A stretch of 64,000 bases of DNA from Curtobacterium sp. Leaf183 (GTDB taxonomy: Bacteria; Actinomycetota; Actinomycetes; Actinomycetales; Microbacteriaceae), in assembly GCF_001424385.1 (NCBI RefSeq), contig NZ_LMPO01000009.1, positions 19,624 through 83,623 on the forward strand, written 5' to 3'. Below, one piece after another: positions 24,097 to 33,773 of this stretch. The stretch's first letter is position 1, and each line of letters starts with the position of its first letter. The position numbers and the translations under genes are program-made. The notes below the pieces were generated by a model. It saw nothing but the letters and a program-made list of their open reading frames with translations, had not been told where the DNA came from and ran no database searches.

Positions 24097-25542
24097 ATGA
24101 GCACAGCGCCCGAGGTCCGGACGGTCGAGCGGCAGGGCATCGACGTCATCGCCGAGTCCGAACGCAAGGGACGCCCACGCGGGTTGTTCTGGCCGTGGTT
24201 CGCCGCCAACATATCGGTGCTCGGACTGAGCTACGGATCGTTCGTCCTGGGGTTCGGCATCTCGGCGGCACAGGCGACCATCGTGTCCGTCGTCGGTGTC
24301 GCGTTCTCGTTCCTGCTGTGCGGGATCGTCGCGATCGCCGGCAAGCGCGGGTCCGCGCCGACGATGGTCCTCAGCCGGGCGGCGTTCGGCGTCCGCGGCA
24401 ACCGGCTGCCGTCGTTCCTCAGCTGGGTCCTCACCGTCGGGTGGGAGACCGCCCTCGCCGCACTGGCCGTGTTGGCGACCTCGACCGTGTTCCGTGAGCT
24501 CGGCTGGGACGACGGTGTCCTGACCAAGGTGGTCGCCCTCATCGTCGTCGCGGCCCTGGTGATCGGAGCCGGCATCGCCGGGTTCGACGTGATCATGCGG
24601 CTGCAGACCGTGATCACCGTGGTCACCGCTGTCCTGACCGTGGTCTACATCGTGCTGGCGGCACCGTCGATCGACCTCGGCGCGATCGCGGCGTTGCCCT
24701 CGGGCAGCGCGCAGCAGGTGATCGGAGCGCTCGTCCTCGTGATGACCGGCTTCGGCCTGGGCTGGGTGAACGCGGCGGCGGACTACTCGCGCTACCTGCC
24801 CCGGTCGGCGTCGACCGGCGGCGTCGTCTGGTGGACGACGTTCGGCGGCGCGCTCGCCCCGGCGATCCTCGTCGTGACGGGGGTCCTGCTCGCTGGTTCG
24901 TCGAAGCAGCTCAACGCGGACATCGGCGCGGACCCGATCGGGGCCCTGACGACCCTGCTGCCCGTCTGGTTCCTCATCCCGTTCGCGATCGTGGCGATCC
25001 TCGGACTGGTCGGCGGCGCCGTCCTCGACATCTACTCGTCCGGGCTCGCGCTCCTGAGCGCCGGTGTCCGCATCCCCCGTCCCGTCGCGGCCGGGGTCGA
25101 TGGCGTGTTCATGATCGCCGGAGCCGTGTACGTCGTGTTCTTCGCGTCCGACTTCATCTCCCCGTTCCAGGCGTTCCTGGTGACGCTCGGTGTCCCGGTC
25201 GCCGCGTGGTGCGGGGTGTTCGTCGCCGACGTGGTGCTGCGTCGGACGGCGTACGCCGAAGGCGAGCTGCACGACCGGCACGGGCGGTACGGCGACGTCC
25301 GCTGGGGCGCGATCGGGCTCGTCGTGCTCGGGACGGTGCTCGGGTGGGGGCTCGTCACCAACACGTACGGCGTCCCGTCCTGGCTGAACTGGCAGGGGTA
25401 CCTCCTCGAGCCCTTCGGCCTGGGTGGCAGGACCGGCGCCTGGGCCTACGCCAACCTCGGGGTCCTGGTCGCGCTCGTCGTCGGGTTCGTCGGGACGCTC
25501 GCCTCGCGCGGGTCGATCCGGCGCCAGGAGGCACGGGCATGA
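24097..25542 (+). CDS. NCS1-family purine/cytosine permease
   Basis: Integral membrane transporter of 481 residues with about 12 hydrophobic helices, of the nucleobase:cation symporter-1 family (CodB/Fcy-like). Diagnostic features are the first-helix region LFWPWFAANISVLGLSYGSF, the LSRAAFGVRGNRLPSFLSWV segment and ADYSRYLP. Substrate could be cytosine, a purine or a hydantoin-type compound. The overlapping downstream cysteine hydrolase (ATGA junction) suggests that the permease imports something that hydrolase degrades, for example a nicotinamide- or ureide-like amide; this is an inference. Confidence 0.88.
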   Translation: MSTAPEVRTVERQGIDVIAESERKGRPRGLFWPWFAANISVLGLSYGSFVLGFGISAAQATIVSVVGVAFSFLLCGIVAIAGKRGSAPTMVLSRAAFGVRGNRLPSFLSWVLTVGWETALAALAVLATSTVFRELGWDDGVLTKVVALIVVAALVIGAGIAGFDVIMRLQTVITVVTAVLTVVYIVLAAPSIDLGAIAALPSGSAQQVIGALVLVMTGFGLGWVNAAADYSRYLPRSASTGGVVWWTTFGGALAPAILVVTGVLLAGSSKQLNADIGADPIGALTTLLPVWFLIPFAIVAILGLVGGAVLDIYSSGLALLSAGVRIPRPVAAGVDGVFMIAGAVYVVFFASDFISPFQAFLVTLGVPVAAWCGVFVADVVLRRTAYAEGELHDRHGRYGDVRWGAIGLVVLGTVLGWGLVTNTYGVPSWLNWQGYLLEPFGLGGRTGAWAYANLGVLVALVVGFVGTLASRGSIRRQEARA

Positions 25543-26105
25543 CGGTCGCCGGCGCCGCGTCCGCCGTGGCCGACGTCGACTTCACCGACGCGTGGCTCGT
25601 CGTCATCGACATGCAGCGGGTCTTCACCGGCGACAGCCCGTGGTCGACGCCCGGGTACGACCGTGCGTCCGCGGCGATCGAGCGGATCCTGCCCCGGTTC
25701 GCCGGACGGACCGTCCGCACGCGGTTCGTGGCACCGGAGCAGCCGACGGGGGCCTGGGTCGACTACTACCGTGACTGGCCGTTCGCTCTCGTGGCCGCGG
25801 ACGACCCGCTGTACGACCTGACCGAGCCGTTCGCGGCGGTCGACGGTCCCGTCGTCACCGCGACGACCTTCGGCAAGTGGGGCACGGACCTCCCGGCCCT
25901 GGTGGGCGACCACCCGCACCTGGTGCTGGTCGGCGTCTCGACCGACTGCTGCGTGCTGTCGACCGCCCTGGCGGCAGCGGACGCCGGCGTCCGCGTGACG
26001 GTCGTGGCGGATGCGTGCGCCGGTGCGAGCGACGCCGACCACGAGGGCGCCCTGGCCGCGATGCGGTTGTACGGCCCGCTGGTCACGGTCGTCGACACCC
26101 TGTGA
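25539..26105 (+). CDS. isochorismatase-like cysteine hydrolase
   Basis: Cysteine hydrolase superfamily protein of 188 residues. The Asp-Lys-Cys triad is recognisable: Asp in WLVVIDMQ (about 23), Lys in TTFGKWG (about 112) and Cys in GVSTDCCVLSTALAA (about 137), preceded by the usual cis-peptide segment VLVGVSTD. Members hydrolyse nicotinamide, ureidoacrylate, N-carbamoyl amides or isochorismate; which applies is not clear. ATG 25539 overlaps the stop of the NCS1 permease by 4 bp, indicating coupled translation. A hairpin follows the stop. Confidence 0.85.
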   Translation: MTVAGAASAVADVDFTDAWLVVIDMQRVFTGDSPWSTPGYDRASAAIERILPRFAGRTVRTRFVAPEQPTGAWVDYYRDWPFALVAADDPLYDLTEPFAAVDGPVVTATTFGKWGTDLPALVGDHPHLVLVGVSTDCCVLSTALAAADAGVRVTVVADACAGASDADHEGALAAMRLYGPLVTVVDTL

Positions 26106-26109
26106 GGCG

Positions 26110-26131
26110 GCTCGGTCGTGTCGGACCGAGC
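26110..26131 (+). terminator. terminator hairpin before ispG
   Basis: GCTCGGTC (26110-26117) pairs perfectly with GACCGAGC (26124-26131) around a 6-nt loop, immediately before the ispG -10 element. Confidence 0.55.
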
Positions 26132-26134
26132 GCG

Positions 26135-26140
26135 TAGAGT
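26135..26140 (+). promoter_or_regulatory. -10 element of ispG (leaderless)
   Basis: TAGAGT, 7 nt before GTG 26148. Confidence 0.5.
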
Positions 26141-26147
26141 GCTGATC

Positions 26148-27299
26148 GTGCCCGCTGTGAATCTCGGTATGCCCAAGGCCCCGGAAACCCTCGCCCCTCG
26201 TCGCAAGTCCCGGCAGATCCGGGTCGGCAAGGTGCTGGTCGGCGGCGACGCACCCGTGTCGGTGCAGTCGATGACCACGACGCAGACCACCAACATCAAC
26301 GCGACGCTGCAGCAGATCGCCGAGCTCACCGCCTCCGGCTGCGACATCGTGCGCGTGGCCGTGCCGACGCAGGACGACGCCGACGCGCTGCCGATCATCG
26401 CCAAGAAGTCGCAGATCCCGGTCATCGCCGACATCCACTTCCAGCCCAAGTACGTCTTCCAGGCGATCGACGCCGGGTGCGCCGCGGTCCGCGTGAACCC
26501 GGGCAACATCCGCAAGTTCGACGACCAGGTCGGCGCGATCGCCGCGGCGGCCAAGGCCGCGAACGTCAGTCTGCGCATCGGGGTCAACGCCGGGTCGCTC
26601 GAGCCGAGCCTGCTGCAGAAGTACGGCAAGGCCACCCCCGAAGCCCTGGTCGAGTCGGCCGTCTGGGAAGCCTCCCTGTTCGAGGAGCACGACTTCCACG
26701 ACTTCAAGATCTCGGTCAAGCACAACGACCCGGTCATCATGGTCAAGGCGTACCGCCAGCTCGCCGAGCGCGGCGACTGGCCCCTGCACCTCGGTGTGAC
26801 CGAAGCGGGTCCGGAGTTCCAGGGCACCATCAAGAGCGCCACGGCGTTCGGCATCCTGCTCGGCGAGGGCATCGGCGACACCATCCGTGTCTCGCTCTCC
26901 GCACCCCCGGTACAAGAGGTCAAGGTCGGTCTGCAGATCCTGCAGTCGCTGAACCTGCGGGAGCGCAAGCTCGAGATCGTGTCCTGCCCCAGCTGCGGCC
27001 GCGCACAGGTCGACGTCTACCAGCTCGCCAACGACGTCACCTCGGGGCTCGAGGGCATGACCGTGCCCCTCCGCGTCGCGGTGATGGGCTGTGTCGTGAA
27101 CGGTCCGGGTGAAGCCCGCGAAGCCGACCTCGGCGTCGCATCCGGCAACGGCAAGGGCCAGATCTTCGTCAAGGGCGAGGTCATCAAGACCGTCCCCGAG
27201 AGCGAGATCGTCAAGACCCTCATCGACGAGGCCAACCGTCTGGCCGACGAGATGGGCCCCGCGGCCGGCACGGGCAAACCGCTCGTCGTCACGTCCTGA
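26148..27299 (+). CDS. ispG: 4-hydroxy-3-methylbut-2-enyl diphosphate synthase (flavodoxin)
   Basis: Iron-sulfur enzyme of the MEP pathway that converts MEcPP to HMBPP. Product of 383 residues with a TIM-barrel half ([20 protein letters not shown]) and a cluster-binding half. The [4Fe-4S] ligands are visible as two Cys in SCPSCGR (about 279-285), one in [11 protein letters not shown] (about 313) and the Glu of ESEIV. GTG 26148 fits the leaderless -10 TAGAGT at 26135; the frame stays open upstream to GTG 26118, but that region holds the terminator and promoter. dxr of the same pathway is 4 kb upstream. Confidence 0.96.
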   Translation: MPAVNLGMPKAPETLAPRRKSRQIRVGKVLVGGDAPVSVQSMTTTQTTNINATLQQIAELTASGCDIVRVAVPTQDDADALPIIAKKSQIPVIADIHFQPKYVFQAIDAGCAAVRVNPGNIRKFDDQVGAIAAAAKAANVSLRIGVNAGSLEPSLLQKYGKATPEALVESAVWEASLFEEHDFHDFKISVKHNDPVIMVKAYRQLAERGDWPLHLGVTEAGPEFQGTIKSATAFGILLGEGIGDTIRVSLSAPPVQEVKVGLQILQSLNLRERKLEIVSCPSCGRAQVDVYQLANDVTSGLEGMTVPLRVAVMGCVVNGPGEAREADLGVASGNGKGQIFVKGEVIKTVPESEIVKTLIDEANRLADEMGPAAGTGKPLVVTS

Positions 27300-27370
27300 C
27301 CCGACCCGGGGGACCACGACCGGTTCTCCACAGCGACCTGGCCCCGTCGCAGTGCGGGTTCGGCCGCCGC

Positions 27371-27376
27371 TAGGCT
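27371..27376 (+). promoter_or_regulatory. -10 element of proS (leaderless)
   Basis: TAGGCT, 6 nt before GTG 27383. Confidence 0.5.
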
Positions 27377-27382
27377 TGGCCC

Positions 27383-29134
27383 GTGGTCACACGGCTCTCA
27401 CATCTGTTCCTCCGCACGCTCCGCGACGACCCCTCCGACGCCGAGGTGACGAGCGCCAAGCTGCTCGTCCGCGCCGGGTACGTCCGTCGCCAGGCCCCGG
27501 GCATCTTCGCCTGGCTGCCGCTCGGTCTGCGCGTGCGTGCCCGCATCGAGGGCATCATCCGCGACGAGATGCAGGCGGCGGGTGCGCAGGAGGTCCTGCT
27601 GCCGGCCCTGGTCCCGCGTGAACCGTACGAGGCGACGAACCGCTGGACCGAGTACGGCGACGGCATCTTCCGGCTCAAGGACCGCAAGGACGCCGACTAC
27701 CTGCTCGCGCCCACGCACGAAGAGCTGTTCGCGCTGCTGGTCAAGGACCTGTACTCGTCGTACAAGGACCTCCCCGTCACGCTGTTCCAGATCCAGGACA
27801 AGTACCGCGACGAAGCCCGTCCGCGCGCGGGGCTGCTGCGCGGTCGCGAGTTCACGATGAAGGACGCCTACTCGTTCGACGTGACGGACGCCGGGCTCGA
27901 CGCGAGCTACCAGACCATGCGCGACGCGTACGAGCGGATCTTCTCCCGTCTGGGGCTCGAGTACGCGATCGTCAAGGCCGACGCCGGCGCGATGGGCGGC
28001 TCGAAGTCCGAGGAGTTCCTGCACCCGATCGCCGTCGGCGAGGACACCTTCGTCCGCAGCGCCGGCGGGTACGCCGCCAACGTCGAGGCCTACGTCACGC
28101 CGGTCCCCGACGCGCTGCCGATCGACGGCCAGCCCGAGCCGGTGCTGCTGCCCGCTGCCGACACGCCGACCATCAGCACCCTCGTCGACCACGCGAACCA
28201 GGTCGTCCCCCGAGACGGCTCCCCGTGGACGGCGGCCGACACGCTCAAGAACGTCGTGCTCGCGCTGACGCAGCTCGACGGGTCGCGCGAGCTCGTCGTC
28301 GTCGGGCTGCCCGGGGACCGCGACGTCGACCTCAAGCGTGCCGAGGTGGCCTTCGCCCCGGCCGAGGTCGAAGCCGCGGGCGACGACGACTTCCGCAAGC
28401 ACCGGGTCCTGGTCAAGGGCTACATCGGCCCGCAGGTGCTCGGTGCCGACAGCACGACGGGCATCCGCTACGTCGTCGACCCGCGCGTGGTCGACGGCAC
28501 GAGCTGGCTCACCGGCGCGAACGAGCGCGGGGTGCACGTGGCCGGCCTGGTCGCCGGTCGCGACTTCGTCCCCGACGGCGTCGCCGAGGTCTCCGACGTC
28601 CGCGCCGGCGACCCGGCACCCGACGGCTCCGGCCCGCTCGAGACCGCGCGCGGCATGGAAATCGGTCACGTCTTCCAGCTCGGTCGCAAGTACGCCGAGG
28701 CGCTCGGGCTCAAGGTGCAGGACGAGAACGGCAAGCTCGTCACGGTCACGATGGGCTCCTACGGCATCGGTGTGACCCGGATCCTGGCGATCCTGGCCGA
28801 GGCGCACAACGACGACAAGGGCCTGGCGTGGCCCAAGCACGTCGCTCCGTTCGACGTGCACGTCGTGGCGACGGGCAAGGACGCGACGGCGTACGACCTC
28901 GCCACGAGCATCGTCGAGCAGCTCGATGGGGACCGCTACGAGGTCCTGTACGACGACCGCCCCAAGGTCTCACCGGGGGTCAAGCTCCGCGACGCCGAAC
29001 TGCTCGGCATGCCGGTCGTGGTCGTCGCCGGGCGCGGTGCGGCCGACGGGGTCGTCGAGGTCTGGGACCGCGCGAGCGGCGACCGCACCGAGGTCCCGGT
29101 CACGCAGCTGCTCGAGGCCGTCCGCGCGATCTAG
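27383..29134 (+). CDS. proS: prolyl-tRNA synthetase, bacterial type with editing domain
   Basis: Class II synthetase of 583 residues that charges tRNA-Pro. Motif 1 region [15 protein letters not shown], motif 2 region [20 protein letters not shown] (about 144-163) and motif 3 [13 protein letters not shown] are intact. The insertion between motifs 2 and 3 (about 220-390, with a YbaK/ProX-like fold) should remove mischarged alanine, marking the bacterial rather than archaeal-eukaryotic type. The C-terminal anticodon-binding domain is present. It sits before nusA, with a strong palindromic terminator after it. Confidence 0.97.
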   Translation: MVTRLSHLFLRTLRDDPSDAEVTSAKLLVRAGYVRRQAPGIFAWLPLGLRVRARIEGIIRDEMQAAGAQEVLLPALVPREPYEATNRWTEYGDGIFRLKDRKDADYLLAPTHEELFALLVKDLYSSYKDLPVTLFQIQDKYRDEARPRAGLLRGREFTMKDAYSFDVTDAGLDASYQTMRDAYERIFSRLGLEYAIVKADAGAMGGSKSEEFLHPIAVGEDTFVRSAGGYAANVEAYVTPVPDALPIDGQPEPVLLPAADTPTISTLVDHANQVVPRDGSPWTAADTLKNVVLALTQLDGSRELVVVGLPGDRDVDLKRAEVAFAPAEVEAAGDDDFRKHRVLVKGYIGPQVLGADSTTGIRYVVDPRVVDGTSWLTGANERGVHVAGLVAGRDFVPDGVAEVSDVRAGDPAPDGSGPLETARGMEIGHVFQLGRKYAEALGLKVQDENGKLVTVTMGSYGIGVTRILAILAEAHNDDKGLAWPKHVAPFDVHVVATGKDATAYDLATSIVEQLDGDRYEVLYDDRPKVSPGVKLRDAELLGMPVVVVAGRGAADGVVEVWDRASGDRTEVPVTQLLEAVRAI

Positions 29135-29160
29135 CGGGTCGCGTCCCCGAGGCCGAACAG

Positions 29161-29190
29161 GAGGCCCGGTGCCAGCTGGCACCGGGCCTC
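29161..29190 (+). terminator. perfect palindromic terminator after proS
   Basis: Perfect 30-bp palindrome: 13-bp arms at 29161-29173 and 29178-29190 around AGCT. There is no T tract, as is common for actinobacterial hairpins. It separates proS from the nusA operon. Confidence 0.85.
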
Positions 29191-29232
29191 TCGTGCATCC
29201 TGGGGGCGGCGGGGCCGCGGGGCGCAGTGCGG

Positions 29233-29238
29233 TAGTCT
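29233..29238 (+). promoter_or_regulatory. -10 element of the nusA-infB operon
   Basis: TAGTCT, about 65 nt before GTG 29304; the leader has a GAAAGG ribosome binding site. rimP, normally the first gene of this operon, is not between here and nusA. Confidence 0.45.
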
Positions 29239-29303
29239 GAACGCCGACTTCTGCGCGGTTCCAGTGCGTCGGAGCGACTCAGCTGAATACGAAAGGCCAC
29301 GCG

Positions 29304-30302
29304 GTGAAGATCGATCTCGCAGTCCTGCGACTCATGGAGCGTGAACGGGAGATCCCGTTCGAAGAACTCGTCCAGATCATCGAGTCGGCCATCCTCACGG
29401 CCTACCACAAGCACACCGACGAGAACGGCGAGCCGGCCGATGCCCAGTCGCGCGTCGAGCTCGACCGGAAGACCGGTGAGGTCAGCGTCTTCGTGCCGGA
29501 GCGCGACGACGAGGGCACGGTCATCGGCGAGGCTGTCGACCAGCCGAGCGACTTCGGCCGCATCGCGGCGTTCGCGGCGAAGCAGGTCATCAACCAGCGC
29601 CTGCGCGACATCGGCGACGACAAGATCCTCGGGCAGTTCCGCGGCAAGGAAGGCGACATCGTCGCCGGTGTGGTCCAGCAGGGCCCGAACCCGAAGATGG
29701 TCATGGTGGACCTCGGGACGGTCGAGGCGATCCTCCCTCCGGAAGAGCAGGTCCCCGGCGAGACCTACGCGCACGGCTCGCGCATCCGCGTCTTCGTGAC
29801 GAGCGTCGGCCGTGGCAACAAGGGCCCGCAGATCACCGTCTCCCGCACGCACCCGGGGCTGGTCCGCAAGCTCTTCGCGCTCGAGGTCCCGGAGATCGCG
29901 TCCGGTGTCGTCGAGATCACCTCGCTCGCCCGCGAGGCCGGTCACCGGACCAAGCTCGCCGTCAAGGCGAACGAGCCGGGCGTGAACGCCAAGGGCGCCT
30001 GCATCGGTGAGCTCGGTGCCCGCGTGCGTGCCGTGACGACCGAACTCGGGGCCGAGAAGATCGACATCGTGGACTGGTCGCCGGACCTGGCGACGTTCGT
30101 GGCCAGCGCACTGTCGCCGGCCAAGGTGACCAGCGCCTTCGTGCTCGACGCCTCGACGAAGGCGGTCCGGGCACTGGTGCCGGACTACCAGCTGTCGCTC
30201 GCGATCGGCAAGGAAGGGCAGAATGCCCGCCTCGCCGCCAAGCTCACGGGCGCCCGGATCGACATCCAGCCGGATTCCATCCTGGACGACGACGAGTCCT
30301 GA
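29304..30302 (+). CDS. nusA: transcription termination/antitermination factor NusA
   Basis: RNA polymerase-associated factor of 332 residues: N-terminal polymerase-binding domain, S1 domain (GDIVAGVVQQGPNPKMVMVD, about 116-135), and two KH domains ending in LSLAIGKEGQNARLAAKLTG with DIQPDSILDDDES at the C-terminus. It lacks the acidic repeats of the longer proteobacterial form, as usual in actinobacteria. GTG 29304 has GAAAGG upstream. The last 45 bp are partly duplicated immediately after the stop. ylxR and infB follow in the standard order. Confidence 0.97.
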   Translation: MKIDLAVLRLMEREREIPFEELVQIIESAILTAYHKHTDENGEPADAQSRVELDRKTGEVSVFVPERDDEGTVIGEAVDQPSDFGRIAAFAAKQVINQRLRDIGDDKILGQFRGKEGDIVAGVVQQGPNPKMVMVDLGTVEAILPPEEQVPGETYAHGSRIRVFVTSVGRGNKGPQITVSRTHPGLVRKLFALEVPEIASGVVEITSLAREAGHRTKLAVKANEPGVNAKGACIGELGARVRAVTTELGAEKIDIVDWSPDLATFVASALSPAKVTSAFVLDASTKAVRALVPDYQLSLAIGKEGQNARLAAKLTGARIDIQPDSILDDDES

Positions 30303-30363
30303 TCGACATCCAGGCAGGTCGTCGGGGCTCGATCCTGGACGACGACGAGTCTTGATCGACATC
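30258..30363 (+). repeat. imperfect duplication of the nusA 3' end
   Basis: GATCGACATC occurs at 30258, 30301 and 30354. ATCCTGGACGACGACGAGTC occurs at 30279-30298 (inside nusA) and again at 30332-30351 (after the stop). The second copy keeps the TGATCGACATC junction but has a different, longer middle, so it is an imperfect tandem duplication of the gene end. Confidence 0.85.
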
Positions 30364-30451
30364 GTCCGGATGCGCACCGCTGACGGCGTTTCGCCCGTGG
30401 CGTTGCGGATCCGGGCGTGCCGGATCGCGGTCATCCAAGGCAGGGAGTAGA

Positions 30452-30790
30452 GTGGTCGCCGTCAGAACGTGCATCGGCAGTCGTCGTCGCGCGCCCCGAT
30501 CCTCCCTCCTCCGAGTCGTCGCCCAGGGCGACGGCCGTGTGGTGGCGGATCCGAAGGCAGTCATGCCGGGCCGGGGAGCGTGGCTCACACCGACCGTCGA
30601 AGCCTACGAGCTGGCCGTCAAGCGCCGGGCTTTCCGCCGGGCGCTGCGGCTGGATCGTGAACCGGACACGTCTGCGGTGCTCGAGTACCTGCGGCGTCTG
30701 CCCGAGGCGGAACCCCGTCTCGCCGAGCAGATCGACGCGGAAGAGCACCAGGACACGACAGAACAGGCTGAACGGCTTATGGACAACTGA
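30452..30790 (+). CDS. ylxR: YlxR/RnpM-family RNA-binding protein
   Basis: Small basic protein of 112 residues of the YlxR (DUF448) family. Its B. subtilis member binds RNase P RNA and modulates the enzyme. The family signature is present as VRTCIGSRRRAPRSSLLRVV near the N-terminus and PGRGAWLTP in the middle. The usual C-I-x-C motif is reduced to a single Cys (CIGSR). An acidic tail (AEQIDAEEHQDTTEQAERL) follows. GTG 30452 has GGGAG close upstream. It lies between nusA and infB, its standard place. TAGAGT at 30448-30453 could also act as a -10 box. Confidence 0.9.
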   Translation: MVAVRTCIGSRRRAPRSSLLRVVAQGDGRVVADPKAVMPGRGAWLTPTVEAYELAVKRRAFRRALRLDREPDTSAVLEYLRRLPEAEPRLAEQIDAEEHQDTTEQAERLMDN

Positions 30791-30824
30791 TGAGCGGCTC
30801 GAAATGAGACCCATCATCCAGTGA

Positions 30825-30849
30825 GTCCTGCCCCTTGACGGGGTGGGAC
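30825..30849 (+). promoter_or_regulatory. small hairpin before the infB ribosome binding site
   Basis: GTCC-TG-CCCC and GGGG-TG-GGAC can form an interrupted stem around TTGAC, 5 nt before GAAGGAGA. It could be an attenuation or translation-control element, or mere GC-rich chance. Confidence 0.3.
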
Positions 30850-30864
30850 CCGTGAAGGAGAACA

Positions 30865-33690
30865 GTGGCGAAACCACGCGTACACGAGATCGCAAGCGAG
30901 CTCGGCGTCGACAGCAAGACCGCACTCGAGAAGCTCAAGGAGCTCGGCGAGTTCGTCAAGGGACCGAGCTCGAGTGTCGAGCCCCCCGTGGCACGGAAGC
31001 TCCGTGCCGCCCTGCAGGCGCAGGGTGCCTCGGCATCCGCCGCACCCGCAGCAGCCCCCGCACCCGCGGCGGCGAAGTCGTCCGCCCCGAAGCCGGGTGG
31101 TCCGAAGCCCGGCCCCAAGCGCCCGGCACCGGAGCCCGAGCCCGAGGTCGCTCCCCAGGCGACCGACTCGGACGTGGCCGTCACCCCGGCACCGAAGTCC
31201 GTCGCCCAGCGACAGGCCGAGGCCGAGGCGGCACGCAAGGCGAAGGAAGCCGAGAAGGCCGCCGAGTCGACGGGTGAGTCGTCCACCGACGACGCCCCGA
31301 AGAACGACGCCGTCAAGGCCGGCAGCGCCAAGCCGTCCGCAGCCGGCCCCAAGCCGGGTGGCCCGAAGCCGGGCGCCCGTCCCGGCAACAACCCCTACGC
31401 GTCGAACCAGGGCATGGGCTCGCGCCCGCCGCGCCCCGGCAACAACCCGTTCGCCTCGAACCAGGGCATGGGACAGCGTCCTGCAGCCGGTGCCGGTGGC
31501 GGCGGTGGCATCCCGCGTCCCCAGCCCCCGCGTCCGGGTGCACCCCGCCCGGGTGCTCCTCGTCCCGGTGGTCCCGGTCAGGGCAACCGTCCCAACGGCT
31601 TCGGGCAGCGCCCGGGCCAGGGTGGCGGCGGTCGTGGCGGCCCCGGTGGTCGTCCGGGTGCCGGTGCCGGTGGCGCCGGTGGTGGCTTCCCGCGTCCGGC
31701 CTTCAGCGGCCCGCGTCCCGCCGGTGGCGGTGGCCGTGGTCGTGGTCCCGGTGGTGGGACCGCCGGCGCGTTCGGTCGTGGTGGCGGCAAGAGCCGTGCC
31801 CGCAAGTCGAAGCGGACGAAGCGCGCCGAGTACGAGATGCGGCAGGCGCCGTCGCTCGGCGGTGTGCAGGTCCCGCGCGGCGACGGCAACACGGTCGTCC
31901 GCCTGCGTCGCGGTGCGAGCATCTCGGACTTCGCCGACAAGATCGACGCCAGCCCGGGCAACCTCGTGACGGTGCTGTTCCACCTCGGTGAGATGGCGAC
32001 CGCGACCGAGTCGCTCGACGAGGCGACCTTCGAGGTCCTCGGCGAAGAGCTCGGGTACCGGATCCAGATCGTCTCGCCGGAGGACGAGGACCGCGAGCTC
32101 CTCGAGGGCTTCGACATCGACATCGACGCCGAGTACGCCGACGAGGACGACTCCGTCCTGCAGCAGCGTCCCCCGGTCGTCACCGTCATGGGCCACGTCG
32201 ACCACGGAAAGACCCGACTGCTCGACGCCATCCGCAACTCCAAGGTGGTCGAGGGCGAAGCCGGCGGCATCACGCAGCACATCGGTGCGTACCAGATCGT
32301 CGCGGAGCACGAGGGCATCGAACGCCCGATCACCTTCATCGACACCCCTGGTCACGAGGCGTTCACCGCCATGCGTGCCCGTGGTGCGCAGGTGACGGAC
32401 ATCGCGATCCTGGTGGTCGCGGCGGACGACGGCATCATGCCCCAGACGATCGAGGCGCTGAACCACGCGCAGTCGGCCAACGTGCCGATCGTGGTCGCGG
32501 TGAACAAGATCGACAAGGAAGGCGCGAACCCGGCCAAGGTCCGCCAGCAGCTCACCGAGTACAACCTGGTGGCCGAGGAGTACGGCGGCGACGTCATGTT
32601 CGTCGACGTCTCCGCGCGGCAGAACATCGGCATCCAGGAACTGCTGGACGCCGTGCTGCTCACCGCTGACGCCGGACTCGACCTGCGTGCGAACCCCGAC
32701 AAGGACGCCCGCGGTGTCGCGATCGAGGCACGCCTGGACAAGGGCCGCGGTGCAGTCGCCACGGTGCTCATCCAGTCCGGCACGCTGCACGTCGGCGACG
32801 CGATCGTCGCGGGGACGGCCTACGGCCGCGTCCGTGCGATGGCGGACGAGGACGGCAACGTCGTCACCGAAGCGACCCCGAGTCGTCCAGTGCAGGTCCA
32901 GGGTCTGTCCTCGGTGCCCCGCGCCGGTGACACCTTCCTGGTCACGGAGGAAGACCGTACGGCCCGTCAGATCGCCGAGAAGCGTGAAGCGGCCGAGCGC
33001 AACGCCCAGCTGGCCAAGGCCCGCAAGCGCATCTCGCTCGAGGACTTCACCCGTGCACTCGAAGAGGGCAAGGTCGACTCGCTCAACCTCATCATCAAGG
33101 GTGACGTCTCCGGTGCCGTCGAGGCACTCGAGCAGTCGCTCCTCGACATCGAGGTGGACGACAGCGTCCAGCTGCGCATCCTGCACCGCGGTGTGGGTGC
33201 GATCACCGAGTCGGACATCGACCTCGCCACGATCGACAACGCCATCGTCATCGGCTTCAACGTCCGTCCGGACGTCAAGGCCCGTGAGCGTGCGGCGCGT
33301 GAAGGCATCGACGTCCGGTTCTACTCGGTCATCTACAACGCACTCGAGGACATCGAGCAGTCCCTCAAGGGCATGCTCAAGCCCGAGTACGAAGAGGTGC
33401 AGTCCGGTGTCGCCGAGATCCGCGAGGTCTTCCGGTCCTCGAAGTTCGGCAACATCGCGGGTGTCATCGTCCGCTCCGGCACGATCACGCGCAACGCCAA
33501 GGCGCGCGTCATCCGTGACGGCGTGGTCCTGGCCGACGGACTGGCGATCGAGTCGCTCCGTCGCTTCAAGGACGACGTCACCGAGGTCCGCACGGACTAC
33601 GAGGCCGGCATCGGTCTCGGCAAGTTCAACGACATCCAGCCCGGTGACGAGATCGAGACCACCGAGCTCGTCGAGAAGCCGCGCGACTGA
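30865..33690 (+). CDS. infB: translation initiation factor IF-2
   Basis: GTPase of 941 residues that brings initiator tRNA to the 30S subunit. The N-terminal IF2-N helix ([20 protein letters not shown]) is followed by a long disordered region rich in Ala/Pro and then Gly/Arg (about 170-310). The G domain starts near 440: [12 protein letters not shown] (G1), the [12 protein letters not shown] region (G3) and NKIDK (G4). Domains II-IV follow, with [10 protein letters not shown] near the C-terminus. GTG 30865 has GAAGGAGA upstream. It ends with a strong hairpin before rbfA. Confidence 0.97.
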   Translation: MAKPRVHEIASELGVDSKTALEKLKELGEFVKGPSSSVEPPVARKLRAALQAQGASASAAPAAAPAPAAAKSSAPKPGGPKPGPKRPAPEPEPEVAPQATDSDVAVTPAPKSVAQRQAEAEAARKAKEAEKAAESTGESSTDDAPKNDAVKAGSAKPSAAGPKPGGPKPGARPGNNPYASNQGMGSRPPRPGNNPFASNQGMGQRPAAGAGGGGGIPRPQPPRPGAPRPGAPRPGGPGQGNRPNGFGQRPGQGGGGRGGPGGRPGAGAGGAGGGFPRPAFSGPRPAGGGGRGRGPGGGTAGAFGRGGGKSRARKSKRTKRAEYEMRQAPSLGGVQVPRGDGNTVVRLRRGASISDFADKIDASPGNLVTVLFHLGEMATATESLDEATFEVLGEELGYRIQIVSPEDEDRELLEGFDIDIDAEYADEDDSVLQQRPPVVTVMGHVDHGKTRLLDAIRNSKVVEGEAGGITQHIGAYQIVAEHEGIERPITFIDTPGHEAFTAMRARGAQVTDIAILVVAADDGIMPQTIEALNHAQSANVPIVVAVNKIDKEGANPAKVRQQLTEYNLVAEEYGGDVMFVDVSARQNIGIQELLDAVLLTADAGLDLRANPDKDARGVAIEARLDKGRGAVATVLIQSGTLHVGDAIVAGTAYGRVRAMADEDGNVVTEATPSRPVQVQGLSSVPRAGDTFLVTEEDRTARQIAEKREAAERNAQLAKARKRISLEDFTRALEEGKVDSLNLIIKGDVSGAVEALEQSLLDIEVDDSVQLRILHRGVGAITESDIDLATIDNAIVIGFNVRPDVKARERAAREGIDVRFYSVIYNALEDIEQSLKGMLKPEYEEVQSGVAEIREVFRSSKFGNIAGVIVRSGTITRNAKARVIRDGVVLADGLAIESLRRFKDDVTEVRTDYEAGIGLGKFNDIQPGDEIETTELVEKPRD

Positions 33691-33705
33691 TCGTGTGAGT
33701 ACCCT

Positions 33706-33741
33706 GAGCCCCGGCTTCCCTGTACGGGGAGGCCGGGGCTC
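33706..33741 (+). terminator. terminator after infB
   Basis: GAGCCCCGGCTTCCC (33706-33720) pairs with GGGGAGGCCGGGGCTC (33726-33741), with one G-T pair and a short loop. It lies between infB and rbfA. Confidence 0.8.
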
Positions 33742-33773
33742 TCCCCGTTCCACCACTGCCCCAGGAGGCACCC

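Noticed and set aside
26118-26147. Upstream GTG as ispG start
   Set aside because: The segment holds part of a terminator hairpin and the -10 box.
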